A program made the translations under genes and the position numbers. Shown here one piece after another: positions 45,402-54,084 of a DNA stretch of 64,000 nucleotides. Within the stretch, counting starts at the first letter, position 1; every line of letters begins with the position of its first letter. Under the pieces are notes generated by a model, which saw only the letters and a program-made list of their open reading frames with translations, did not search any database and was not told the origin of the DNA. Origin of the DNA: Candidatus Poribacteria bacterium (GTDB lineage Bacteria > Poribacteria > WGA-4E > WGA-3G); the NCBI GenBank assembly GCA_009839745.1, contig VXPE01000111.1, positions 37,961 to 101,960 of the forward strand, written 5' to 3'.

Positions 45402-46079
45402 TTATACCTCGGTACGCATTGCTTCAGCAGGCGGAAGTTTCGCCGCGCGCCATGCAGGAAACGAGGAGCCGATCACTGCCAAAATCATACCCAGAATACA
45501 TCCCAATAGGATGACGACGATAACACCGAGCCGCATTGTTCCGTCTTCAGGCTGCGCAGGTAACAGTGGAAAATAAAAGAATAAGTCTAACCCGTAGTCT
45601 TTAAGCCCTAAAAGCACTGCGCCCAGTGTTCCGATAAGCGCGCCGATGAGTGCTCCCGAAAACCCCTGAAATCCTGATTCAAGGAGGAACAGTCTAACCA
45701 CGAACCCGTCTAACGCACCGAGACATTTCATCGTGCCGATCTCGCGAAAACGCTCTGTTACCGCCATGAGCATTGAGTTCGCAATACCTACCACACAGAC
45801 AATCAGCGACATGATAATCAACCAGATATCTTTTGTGGAAATGCCTTTTTCCGTTGTCTCTTCAAAGGTATTAATTGCTGATTGTCGTCCGCTTTCCTGT
45901 AGGGCGAGACCGATTTCGTTATTTGTCCAAACCGAGACTAAAAATGCAATACCGAGTGTGATACCAGCCGTCGTAATGATTGAACGCCCAAAACGGATTT
46001 TCAAACTCTGAAAACTGATGCGTAAAGATTCTACAAACGGGAGATCAATTTGTTCTTCAATTGGTGTTCTCTGCTGCAA
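45402..46079 (-). CDS. minimal FtsX/MacB-type ABC permease
   Basis: 225 aa. Helix 1 (IITTAGITLGIAFLVSVW), a short ~25-residue loop, then helices 2-4 with the FtsX motif FREIGTMKCLGAL and C-terminal FPAWRAAKLPPAEAMR. Usual MacB/LolE permeases have a ~200-residue periplasmic domain after helix 1; it is absent here. No adaptor protein gene is adjacent. Confidence 0.85.
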   Translation of the reverse strand: MQQRTPIEEQIDLPFVESLRISFQSLKIRFGRSIITTAGITLGIAFLVSVWTNNEIGLALQESGRQSAINTFEETTEKGISTKDIWLIIMSLIVCVVGIANSMLMAVTERFREIGTMKCLGALDGFVVRLFLLESGFQGFSGALIGALIGTLGAVLLGLKDYGLDLFFYFPLLPAQPEDGTMRLGVIVVILLGCILGMILAVIGSSFPAWRAAKLPPAEAMRTEV

Positions 46080-46310
46080 ATGTCTATCTCCTTATCTTGG
46101 ATTTGTATCTATTTATGCCTATTTTATCAAATTTACAATTTTAGGTCAAGTTTTTCATGCATTAAGGTCAAGGACATTTAACGCTCAAGCCCTCTTTGCG
46201 CCAGCAGAACAATATATCTATAGAAAAAGCTTTACATACCCATTGGTGTATACAGGATTGACATTTCGGTTTCTCGTTGCTATACTGGATACCAAGGCAG
46301 GTACATATTG
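46080..46310. other. 231-bp divergent intergenic region
   Basis: Between the FtsX-type permease (minus) and the anchored protein (plus). AT-rich; no gene or repeat recognised. Confidence 0.4.
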
Positions 46311-46940
46311 ATGTTCCAAAAATTTTTCTCTTCCCCGCTACTGTTGTTAATTATCGGTATATTGTGCTGGAGCACACCGATTTTTGCACACGATGCGTTC
46401 TATCCACACCATCGCCAGGATTTTGAAAGCATGACGCGCCGTCGTGAGTTGCGAGGCACCGTTATCCTGAGTACCTCCGTTTTTCTTTGTGTGCTCGGAG
46501 CGATAGTCTATGTCGCTTTACGAAAGAGTAAAGAGATGGATGACGCAGATGAGAGTGATACGAAAGCGGTTCAGGAACGTCTGGAAAACGCTGTAAACAG
46601 AGCGGCAAACGCAGCGAGGCGTGTCCTTAACTCTGGGGAAGACATTGCAAAAGCTGCCGAAACAGCCCTCATAGTCTATGCTGAGGCATCCGGTGTAACA
46701 TGGCAACCGCGTTCCTATGGACACAGTCGTTCAGAATCGGTTTCGTACCAAATTCGGTGCAAAATTGGCACTGATATTGTTACCCTCAGCATCAATTCTG
46801 AAGTGGTTCAATTAAAAGCAGAACACAACTTCTCTAAATCAGGGACCAGTTCGCAAGGAACCCCGAGAAGTGCAAGTGTTGTGCTGAGAATCGCAGGTGA
46901 GGAAAAGCAGAAAGACGTTTTGAGTGGAGATAACCGATAA
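46311..46940 (+). CDS. signal-anchored membrane protein of unknown function
   Basis: 209 aa from ATG 46311. Signal-like segment 1-25 (ending IFAHDAF), an HHR-rich short loop, a transmembrane segment at about 48-68 (TVILSTSVFLCVLGAIVYVAL), a helical cytoplasmic stretch (NAVNRAANAARRVLNS) and a beta-rich end. Divergent from the ABC pair and convergent with larB. No family recognised. Confidence 0.65.
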   Translation: MFQKFFSSPLLLLIIGILCWSTPIFAHDAFYPHHRQDFESMTRRRELRGTVILSTSVFLCVLGAIVYVALRKSKEMDDADESDTKAVQERLENAVNRAANAARRVLNSGEDIAKAAETALIVYAEASGVTWQPRSYGHSRSESVSYQIRCKIGTDIVTLSINSEVVQLKAEHNFSKSGTSSQGTPRSASVVLRIAGEEKQKDVLSGDNR

Positions 46941-46941
46941 A

Positions 46942-47694
46942 TTACGCGTCGAGTCGATTGATAAGGGACGCACTATAACCCGCCCCGAAACCGTTATCGA
47001 TATTCACGACGGTGACCCCCGACGCACAACTGTTTAGCATCCCTAATAGGGCGGCGAGTCCACCGAAACTGGCACCGTAGCCGATACTCGTCGGGACTGC
47101 GATGACAGGGCAATCCACCAATCCACCGACAACACTCGGGAGCGCACCTTCCATCCCCGCAACGACAATAATGACCCGCGCACATAGGAGTTTCTCGTGA
47201 TTGCTCATGAGTCGATGTAATCCTGCCACGCCGACATCATAAAGACGTTCCGGTTGGTTTCCCATCATCAGCGCGGTTTCGGCGGCTTCCTCGGCTACAG
47301 GCAAATCGGAGGTGCCTGCAGAAACAACAAGTATACCCGGAGCCCCTGTATCTTTTGTGGATTGTGAGACAGTGATCGTCCGCCCAAGTTCATTATAGCG
47401 TGCCATGGGTTGAACTGCTTGGACGGCTTTATACATGTCAGGTGTGGCACGCGTTGCGAGGAGGGGATGTCCTGCAGCGAGGATACGTTCGCTAATCTGC
47501 TGGACATGTTCCACTGTTTTTCCTTGACAGAAGATGACTTCAGGAAATCCAGTGCGGAGCTGCCGATGGTGATCGATCTTTGAAAATCCTAAATCTTCAA
47601 AAGGAAGGGTGCGGAGAGATTGCAAGGCATCATCCACTGCCATCTCTCCGCCTTTAACTTGTTCAAGTAGGATTCTCAACTTTGCAATTTCCAT
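46942..47694 (-). CDS. larB: nickel-pincer cofactor biosynthesis protein LarB
   Basis: 250 aa. The C-terminal PurE/AIR-carboxylase-like domain has VSAGTSDLPVAEEAAETA, VVAGMEGALPSVVGGLV and CPVIAVPTSIGYGASFGG. LarB carboxylates and hydrolyses nicotinic acid adenine dinucleotide, the first step of the lactate racemase nickel-pincer cofactor. larC and larE are not seen in the window. Confidence 0.9.
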   Translation of the reverse strand: MEIAKLRILLEQVKGGEMAVDDALQSLRTLPFEDLGFSKIDHHRQLRTGFPEVIFCQGKTVEHVQQISERILAAGHPLLATRATPDMYKAVQAVQPMARYNELGRTITVSQSTKDTGAPGILVVSAGTSDLPVAEEAAETALMMGNQPERLYDVGVAGLHRLMSNHEKLLCARVIIVVAGMEGALPSVVGGLVDCPVIAVPTSIGYGASFGGLAALLGMLNSCASGVTVVNIDNGFGAGYSASLINRLDA

Positions 47695-47777
47695 TCATCT
47701 AACGGATCACTGGACCTGTCGGTATATGGCTCAGGTCCACGATCTTTTATTTCCATCCGTATGCATTGAAAAGGCGT

Positions 47778-48173
47778 TTAGGCTTCCTCGGTTTCTTCGG
47801 CATCATCAACGCCCGGGATAGATCCGGCGATTTTGGATCGGACATCTGCGGAAACTTTACGTCCTGTTTCCACAGCACTTTTTACCTGTTCGCTGGCTTG
47901 GTGGATACGTTCCTTTCCACCGTCTACGATGTGGTGAACGCTTTCTTTTCCCTGTTCCACGATAGTCTGAACGCCTTGCCGCGCGCTATCACCGGTCTGG
48001 TTTGCAAATTCGACTGTCCGGTTCTTTGCTTCAATCGAAGTGTCACGAATTTTTTGTCGGGTCTCCTTGCCGGAACTCGGGGCATAGAGCAGACTGATAA
48101 CCGCACCTGCCATAAAGCCGCTAACAAAGGCGAAGATCATTGCGATTCCGTTGTTCTGTCCGTTGTTACTCAT
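47778..48173 (-). CDS. YtxH-domain membrane protein
   Basis: 131 aa. One N-terminal transmembrane segment (IAMIFAFVSGFMAGAVISLLY), then APSSGKETRQKI, the YtxH signature, and a long amphipathic helical tail ending in a Glu-rich stretch. Related proteins are envelope-stress or general-stress proteins of unknown action. Encoded near the DUF948-like gene, a common pairing. Confidence 0.8.
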   Translation of the reverse strand: MSNNGQNNGIAMIFAFVSGFMAGAVISLLYAPSSGKETRQKIRDTSIEAKNRTVEFANQTGDSARQGVQTIVEQGKESVHHIVDGGKERIHQASEQVKSAVETGRKVSADVRSKIAGSIPGVDDAEETEEA

Positions 48174-48398
48174 TTTTTTGTCCTTTCTATTAAATTGGGA
48201 TTGTTTTGGTGCAGCTCACAGATCTCCAAATTTGGAGTATTTTAAAGCAGCTTGCAAGTTTCCAAAACACGTTGTTAAAGTTTACGAAAATCAGAGTGGA
48301 AAGTTTCAATTCTCATCTTTATCTTTTCATGAGGACCTGTTGCAATTTAAATACGATGTTGCTTTTTTGTAGAAAACTGACAATTTTACCTGACTGAG
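48174..48398. other. 225-bp intergenic region
   Basis: Between the YtxH and DUF948-like genes on the same strand. No gene, terminator or repeat recognised. Confidence 0.4.
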
Positions 48399-48956
48399 TT
48401 ATCCGTTAGACGCCATGGATATCGGAACGTCCTCTTCCGATTCGGAGGGTTGCGTGGCACTGAAACTATCCCATCCTGCTTTGATGCCTTGCCACAAACT
48501 TACGACATCAGCAAGGGAAACTGCTATCTGATTCCGGAAAAACGTGGCTTGTTCGATCGTCTGACCGGAAAAACCGCTCACTTTTTGAACCAATTCATCA
48601 AGTTCTTGGATGCTTTGGTTCAGGGCGCCGCTCATTTCTTGGATATTGTGCACGGTGGGTTGAATTTCGGACTCACTAATTCCTTGTAAGGAAGCGGTCA
48701 AGCCATTCAAATTTTGCAGCAGTTCCGGGAGTTCCTTGTTCACCTCTTTCACCGTCCTGTCCACGTCGGTAATCAATTCTCCGATCTCTTGATTAATGAT
48801 GTTTTCTGTGGAGTTCAGCGTGTTTCGGATGCTATTTAAAGAGTTTCGGAAGCTACCGATAGCGGCACACATATACCCCGCGAGCGCTGTAAGGGCAATG
48901 AGGAAAATACCGAGACTGAATTTCCAAAAAAGTGAGGCAATCAAACTCCAATCCAT
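48399..48956 (-). CDS. DUF948-like membrane protein
   Basis: 185 aa from ATG 48956, with AAGGAG upstream; the frame extends to 49043. One transmembrane helix (SLGIFLIALTALAGYMCAA) then a coiled-coil-like helical region (LNSIRNTLNSTENIIN, LPELLQNLNGLTASLQ), typical of DUF948 proteins. Same strand as YtxH downstream and alaS upstream. Confidence 0.75.
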   Translation of the reverse strand: MDWSLIASLFWKFSLGIFLIALTALAGYMCAAIGSFRNSLNSIRNTLNSTENIINQEIGELITDVDRTVKEVNKELPELLQNLNGLTASLQGISESEIQPTVHNIQEMSGALNQSIQELDELVQKVSGFSGQTIEQATFFRNQIAVSLADVVSLWQGIKAGWDSFSATQPSESEEDVPISMASNG

Positions 48957-49045
48957 GATGTCTCCTTTGTGTATTATTAGGGCACCGTTTCTCGTAAACG
49001 GCTTTTCACGCACATATCTGTCTTGCAGAAGGGGTATGTGCAAGT

Positions 49046-51703
49046 TTAAGCTTTAAGTTGTTGTCCGACGATGTCGCGGGTTTTCGCAATTGCTGCGTTC
49101 ACCTTGCTCGGATTCTTGCCGCCACCTTGCGCGAGTTCTGGGCGACCTCCACCGCGACCGTCAGCCAGTTGGGTGAGTTCGGAGACGATTTTACCCGCAT
49201 GCAAATCACGGTTCTTCACTAAATCTGCTGTTACGCCAACCACAAAAGCGACTTCGTTTCCTGACACAGCCGCAAGCGCAACAACACCGGATTCTAAACG
49301 CGTTTTAAGTTCATCGACGAGTTTCCGTAACCCGTTCCTATCGGCGTCTGTTACAAGTGATGCGACAACTCGCACATCTTCAACAAGCGTCGCACCTTCG
49401 ACCAAGGTGCCGACGTTCGCAAGGGCTTGCTGGCTTTTAAGTTGTTGGATTTGTTGCGCTAAATCCCGTTGTTCCTGAAGGAGGCGTTCGATTCGTTCGG
49501 GCAGCTCAGTTTTGGGCGTTTTCAGCAGATTCGCCACGTTGGCGAGCAGCAGAGTATCTTCTTGAACCGTTGCTACCGCGGCAGTACCGGTTAGTGCCTC
49601 AACGCGTCGGACCCCTGCAGCGATACTGCTTTCGCTCATCAGTTTTACGAAACCGAGTTCACCGGTTGCGTCAACATGGGTGCCACCGCAGAGTTCAACG
49701 CTGTAATTGCCCGCTTGCACAACACGCACAATGTCGCCGTATTTGTCGCCGAAGAAGGCCAAAGCCCCTTTCGATTTCGCTTCATCTAATGACATTTCAC
49801 TGATGGACAGCGCGTCATTCCCACGAATTTTTTCGTTGACGAATTCCTCAATGTCTCGTAATTGTTCTGGTGAAACAGATTCGTAGTGTGAAAAATCAAA
49901 CCGCAATCTACCGGCTTCAACAAGTGAACCGGCTTGCGCAACGTGGGTCCCGAGGACCTGCCGCAGTCCACTGTGTAGAAGGTGTGTCGCTGTATGACTC
50001 ACGGCGACAGCATTTCGGCGTTCACTATCTATTTCTGCTTGCACTGCGGTGTATGGTGTGATTTCACCTTCAAGCACCTTACACTTATGAACAACTAAGT
50101 CTGCTGAAGGTTTGAGCGTATCTTCTACAGCCAACTTGGCATTGCCGTTCTCAATTGTGCCGACATCGCCGACCTGTCCGCCCGATTCACCGTAAAAAGG
50201 CGTTCGGTTTAGCAGGACAAACACCCCATCTCCCTGCTGCGCGCTGGCGACTGATTCCGCGTTGGCGATTAAAGCCACGACTTCTGCATCGATGTTGTTT
50301 TGTGTGTAACCGACGAATTCTGTTTCGCCGTGCTCTTTGAGGACTTCGGCGTAAACAGAGATCTCTTCGTCTTTGGCACCACCTCTATCTTCCCATGCCG
50401 CCCGTCCACGCGCCCGTTGTCCTTCCATACTGTCTTCAAAGCCTGCCTCGTCAACCGTGAACCCACGTTCACGGGCGAGCATCTGGGTCAAATCAAGGGG
50501 AAAGCCGAAGGTGTCATACAACTCAAACGCCCGTTTTCCATCAATTTGTGTGTCGTTCTGTGCCTTGAGCGTGTCGAATGAGCGATCAAGGAGTTCCAAA
50601 CCGCGTTCGATTGTTTGATGAAAACGGTGTTCCTCACCCTGAATCGTGCGAGTAATAAACTCATGACGCGGCAGCACATCAGGAAATACATCGCCAAGCA
50701 ATTCGATGACGTTATCAACAAGTCGATAGATGAACGCTTCGTCCATCTCTAATTTCTTACCGTAAAGCACAGCCCGTCGCAAGATCCTGCGGATGACATA
50801 CCCTCGCCCCTCGTTAGAGGGCATGACACCGTCTCCGATGGCAAAAGTCAAACACCGAATATGGTCAGCGATGACTCGGTGAGGGAGTCCACGTTCATCA
50901 TCGAAATAGGCGGTGTCTGTCATATCCGCAATGGTCGCCAAAAGGGGTGTGAACAGATCCGTCTTGTAGTTTGTGTCAACACCTTGCAATATGGAGGTAA
51001 TTCGTTCAAAGCCCATGCCTGTATCAACATGTGTTGCTGGCAGGGGTTCGAGCGTGCCGTCTTCGTTTCGGTTATACTGAATGAACACCAGATTCCAGAA
51101 TTCTCTGAAGCGATCGCTCGTATTGGGACCCGCGTCTGGGTCGTTTACGGTTTCAGGGTAGGCTTCTACGCCCATGTCAACAAAGAGTTCGCTGCACGGA
51201 CCACAGGGACCCGTCTCACCCATTTCCCAAAAGTTATCCTTATCGCAACGGCGGATACGCGAGTGTGGAAGGTCTGTCTCTTGGAGCCAGAGTTTTTCTG
51301 CTTCGTCGTCTTCAAGATAGACCGTTGCCCAGAGACGCTCTTTCGGGATCTGCCAAAGTTCGGTCACCAGTTCCCATGCGAAGGCGATGGCTTCCTGTTT
51401 GTAATAATCTCCGAATGACCAATTTCCGAGCATCTCAAAGAAAGTATGGTGACTTGGCGAGTAACCAACCTCTTCGAGATCGTTGTGTTTGCCACTGACG
51501 CGCAGACATTTTTGTGTGTCAACGGCGCGCGTGTACTTCCGCTGTCCAATACCGAGAAACACATCTTTGAATTGGTTCATACCCGCGTTCGTGAACAACA
51601 GCGTCGGGTCGTCTGCTGGTATCAAGGACGCACTCGACACGATGGTATGCCCGTGTTTGCGGAAGTATTCAAGGAAACCGGTTCTGATTTCATCTGATGT
51701 CAT
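49046..51703 (-). CDS. alaS: alanyl-tRNA synthetase
   Basis: 885 aa, normal. Class II core (IRTGFLEYFRKHGH, FTNAGMNQFKDVFLG), editing domain zinc ligands SHTATHLLH and CGGTHVDATGE, and the C-terminal Gly-rich GGGRPELAQGGG. Charges tRNA(Ala) and edits Ser/Gly. The DUF948-like gene follows at 90 bp. Confidence 0.97.
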   Translation of the reverse strand: MTSDEIRTGFLEYFRKHGHTIVSSASLIPADDPTLLFTNAGMNQFKDVFLGIGQRKYTRAVDTQKCLRVSGKHNDLEEVGYSPSHHTFFEMLGNWSFGDYYKQEAIAFAWELVTELWQIPKERLWATVYLEDDEAEKLWLQETDLPHSRIRRCDKDNFWEMGETGPCGPCSELFVDMGVEAYPETVNDPDAGPNTSDRFREFWNLVFIQYNRNEDGTLEPLPATHVDTGMGFERITSILQGVDTNYKTDLFTPLLATIADMTDTAYFDDERGLPHRVIADHIRCLTFAIGDGVMPSNEGRGYVIRRILRRAVLYGKKLEMDEAFIYRLVDNVIELLGDVFPDVLPRHEFITRTIQGEEHRFHQTIERGLELLDRSFDTLKAQNDTQIDGKRAFELYDTFGFPLDLTQMLARERGFTVDEAGFEDSMEGQRARGRAAWEDRGGAKDEEISVYAEVLKEHGETEFVGYTQNNIDAEVVALIANAESVASAQQGDGVFVLLNRTPFYGESGGQVGDVGTIENGNAKLAVEDTLKPSADLVVHKCKVLEGEITPYTAVQAEIDSERRNAVAVSHTATHLLHSGLRQVLGTHVAQAGSLVEAGRLRFDFSHYESVSPEQLRDIEEFVNEKIRGNDALSISEMSLDEAKSKGALAFFGDKYGDIVRVVQAGNYSVELCGGTHVDATGELGFVKLMSESSIAAGVRRVEALTGTAAVATVQEDTLLLANVANLLKTPKTELPERIERLLQEQRDLAQQIQQLKSQQALANVGTLVEGATLVEDVRVVASLVTDADRNGLRKLVDELKTRLESGVVALAAVSGNEVAFVVGVTADLVKNRDLHAGKIVSELTQLADGRGGGRPELAQGGGKNPSKVNAAIAKTRDIVGQQLKA

Positions 51704-51822
51704 TTGTGGATGCTCTCCTACGTTATCCTACTCCTAATTATAGTCTATTTCTTACAGAAAAGTCAAGACAAAAACGGATACAAAGATCCGTTCGGGAAAC
51801 TTTGGTATGATGTGCGGATGCG

Positions 51823-52503
51823 TTAAAAAATCTGCTCGAGTACATGCCGAACAATTTCCGATCCGAACCCGCGGCGCGCCAAAAATCCGTGTAATCGACG
51901 TTTAGCAACATGGATCGGCAGTCCTGTATACTGCTTCATCCGTTTTTGAGCAATCTGGAGGGCAACTTTCGCTTCGTCTTCAGTTTCTACGTTCGCTACA
52001 ACCTGTTCTGCTGTCTCTTGGTCGATGCCTTTGTTGACAAGTTCTTTCTTGAGCAACATTTTTCCACGGGGATTCGATTTCTGCCTGCGGACTATCCAAT
52101 TCTCTGCATACTGCCGGTCGCGAATATGTCCCGAATGAATCAACTCCTCGATCGTTGTTTCAATTGCTTTCGTTGAGAAACCTTCTCGCGCAAGTCGCTG
52201 TTCCATCTCATTTTTGGTATAAATTTTAGGCTTTCCTATAGGGCGAGAATCCTCTGAAGCGTCTACTGTAAGGGGATCTTTCTCTTCGCGGAGTAACCTG
52301 AGGGCGTAGTTCTTCGCACGCATCACTTCATCCGCTGCAATTAACTTTTCGATGATCTCAGCTTCAATTTCTAAACCGATACGTAATCCGAATTTTTCAA
52401 CCAGAGATGTATGGATCACAACAAATGGAGTGTCATTCAGAAAAAGGTGTTGATGCGAAGGCAATTCAGGAACCGCCTGAATACTGGTGATTTTCTGTTT
52501 CAT
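51823..52503 (-). CDS. recX: RecX family regulatory protein
   Basis: 226 aa. Helical three-helix repeats with YALRLLREEKDP, LIHSGHIRDRQYAENWI, NPRGKMLLKKEL and GFLARRGFGSEIV. RecX restrains RecA filaments. An N-terminal ~75-residue extension precedes the RecX helices. recA is not in the window. Confidence 0.85.
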   Translation of the reverse strand: MKQKITSIQAVPELPSHQHLFLNDTPFVVIHTSLVEKFGLRIGLEIEAEIIEKLIAADEVMRAKNYALRLLREEKDPLTVDASEDSRPIGKPKIYTKNEMEQRLAREGFSTKAIETTIEELIHSGHIRDRQYAENWIVRRQKSNPRGKMLLKKELVNKGIDQETAEQVVANVETEDEAKVALQIAQKRMKQYTGLPIHVAKRRLHGFLARRGFGSEIVRHVLEQIF

Positions 52504-52509
52504 GTTTAA

Positions 52510-52590
52510 TAAAAATCGTCCAGCGAAGAAGCAGGATGGCTATCCGCAATCGGAAACTTATAGTCGATAGCCGATAGCCGATAAACGTCT
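52510..52590. repeat. GATAGCC-type dispersed repeat
   Basis: Between recX and the ThuA gene: GGCTATC (52538) pairs with tandem GATAGCC units (52566-52579). Resembles short chromosomal repeat debris; no gene. Confidence 0.4.
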
Positions 52591-53221
52591 ACGCGCCGCC
52601 GTTACTGCCTGCCCAGAGCGCACCTCGTTCCAGGAGCGTTCCGAACATCTCATGCTGACACGCCGCTGCATCATGACCCAGCGCGAGATAAAACACTTTA
52701 CCTTCGCCCCAGTTCTTTGTCCATGCTACGGGTGCCGCCGCACCTTGCCATAGTGCTGACGCAAGTATGTGATTCCGAGGATCGTAATCGAGGATATACT
52801 GCTCATCCTCCACGACAAACTCGTCGAGCCCTTTTGTGATTTCATGTTCACTGTCAACGATGCTGACTTGGTAGTCGCGGTAGCGTGGGTGTGTAACGAA
52901 ATAACCCCCTACCATTGAGCGGTACTCTGGACACTCACGGAACGAATCTGCTGCCGAGTGCACACCGACGTAGCCTTTACCGGAAGCGATGTGGTTGAGT
53001 AAACCATTCTTCTGTGCATCCGAAATCTCACCTATTGTGTAATAGAAAACAATGAGATCGTATGGATCTAAATTCGGTGAAACGAGAGCATCCAAATCTT
53101 CCTCGACTCGGGTAATCTCAAATTCATCTCGTTGTGAGAGAACCTTCACAATTTCATCACTACAGCCTTTCCAGTCATGGATGGCGCCGCCTGCAAAGAC
53201 GAGTGTGTTAATTTTTGCCAT
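52589..53221 (-). CDS. ThuA-like (trehalose-utilisation) domain protein
   Basis: 210 aa. Glutamine-amidotransferase-like ThuA fold: FAGGAIHDWKGC, VGVHSAADSFRECPEY, VGGYFVTHPRYRDYQV, HEITKGLDEF and GHDAAACQHEMF. Often found with Gfo/Idh/MocA enzymes and PhyH proteins in sugar-utilisation loci, as here on the chromosome scale. Catalytic activity is not established for the family. Confidence 0.85.
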   Translation of the reverse strand: MAKINTLVFAGGAIHDWKGCSDEIVKVLSQRDEFEITRVEEDLDALVSPNLDPYDLIVFYYTIGEISDAQKNGLLNHIASGKGYVGVHSAADSFRECPEYRSMVGGYFVTHPRYRDYQVSIVDSEHEITKGLDEFVVEDEQYILDYDPRNHILASALWQGAAAPVAWTKNWGEGKVFYLALGHDAAACQHEMFGTLLERGALWAGSNGGA

Positions 53222-53425
53222 TATTTAGCCTCCTTGCTATGTAATGGTGCTATTATATCACGCGCGCAAAAATGCAAGCAACTTTTTTTGATTTTTGCTA
53301 AAAACAGGAGGACTTGCTTTACGCAGACATTTGTGATAAAATTTGAAACAGTTTTTACTTCAGTATAGTATCCAAAACCCGTAGCCTGCAACACCGGCGC
53401 AGGCGGGTCTACGGAGAGGCACTTC

Positions 53426-53971
53426 ATGCATCAAACCCATCTGACTGAACCGCAAGGAATACTTAAAAAGATCGCCATCTTTCCCGCAAGTTTCGACCCC
53501 GTCACGAATGGACACGTCGACCTCATTGATCGCATTTGCAACCTCGGTATCTTTGATGAACTGGTTGTTGCGATTGGTGTGAATCCTGCCAAACCGGCGC
53601 GCTTCACGCTTGAGGAACGCACCCAAATGCTTGAGACTGTCATTGAGCCGTATCCGCAAGCCACGATTGATGGGTATACTGGGTTAACTGTGCATTACGC
53701 ACAGACACGCGGCGCATGCGCGATTGTTCGTGGACTGCGCGAAATCTCCGATTTTGAGTGGGAGTTCAAGATGGCGCGGATGAATCAACAGATCGCTCCA
53801 GACATTGATACCCTCTTTATGATGGCAAACACGCAATATGCGCATATCAGTTCGACGCTCGTGATGGAGGTTGTGCAGATGGCGCAGCGGAAGGTGAGTG
53901 AGGAGAAATTGCGGGAGATGGTACCGGCAGTTGTGGTCGAATTTATCAAAAAGAAATTTGATGTGCTATAA
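53426..53971 (+). CDS. coaD: phosphopantetheine adenylyltransferase
   Basis: 181 aa. KIAIFPASFDPVTNGHVDLI contains the T/HxGH nucleotidyl-transfer motif; ARGACAIVRGLREISDFEWE and the ISSTLVMEVV region complete the family. Penultimate step of CoA synthesis. Family members usually begin at the MKKIAI position; here 14 extra codons (MHQTHLTEPQGIL...) come from a leader element also found at 58627, so the true start is uncertain. Confidence 0.94.
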   Translation: MHQTHLTEPQGILKKIAIFPASFDPVTNGHVDLIDRICNLGIFDELVVAIGVNPAKPARFTLEERTQMLETVIEPYPQATIDGYTGLTVHYAQTRGACAIVRGLREISDFEWEFKMARMNQQIAPDIDTLFMMANTQYAHISSTLVMEVVQMAQRKVSEEKLREMVPAVVVEFIKKKFDVL

Positions 53972-53980
53972 ATAATTGCC

Positions 53981-54069
53981 AGTCGTCAGTAAAGAGGTTA
54001 CCAATTATCCACAGCTTGAAATACTCCTGGGGCTTGAATTGTTACCGAAAAACCTCTTAACTGACGACT
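53981..54069. repeat. large inverted repeat, MITE-like or bidirectional terminator
   Basis: Left arm AGTCGTCAGTAAAGAGGTT (53981-53999) and right arm AACCTCTTAACTGACGACT (54051-54069) match 18 of 19. Right arm runs into tandem ACTGAtAACTGACAACT. It lies between the convergent coaD and TonB-receptor genes. Confidence 0.7.
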
Positions 54070-54084
54070 GATAACTGACAACTA

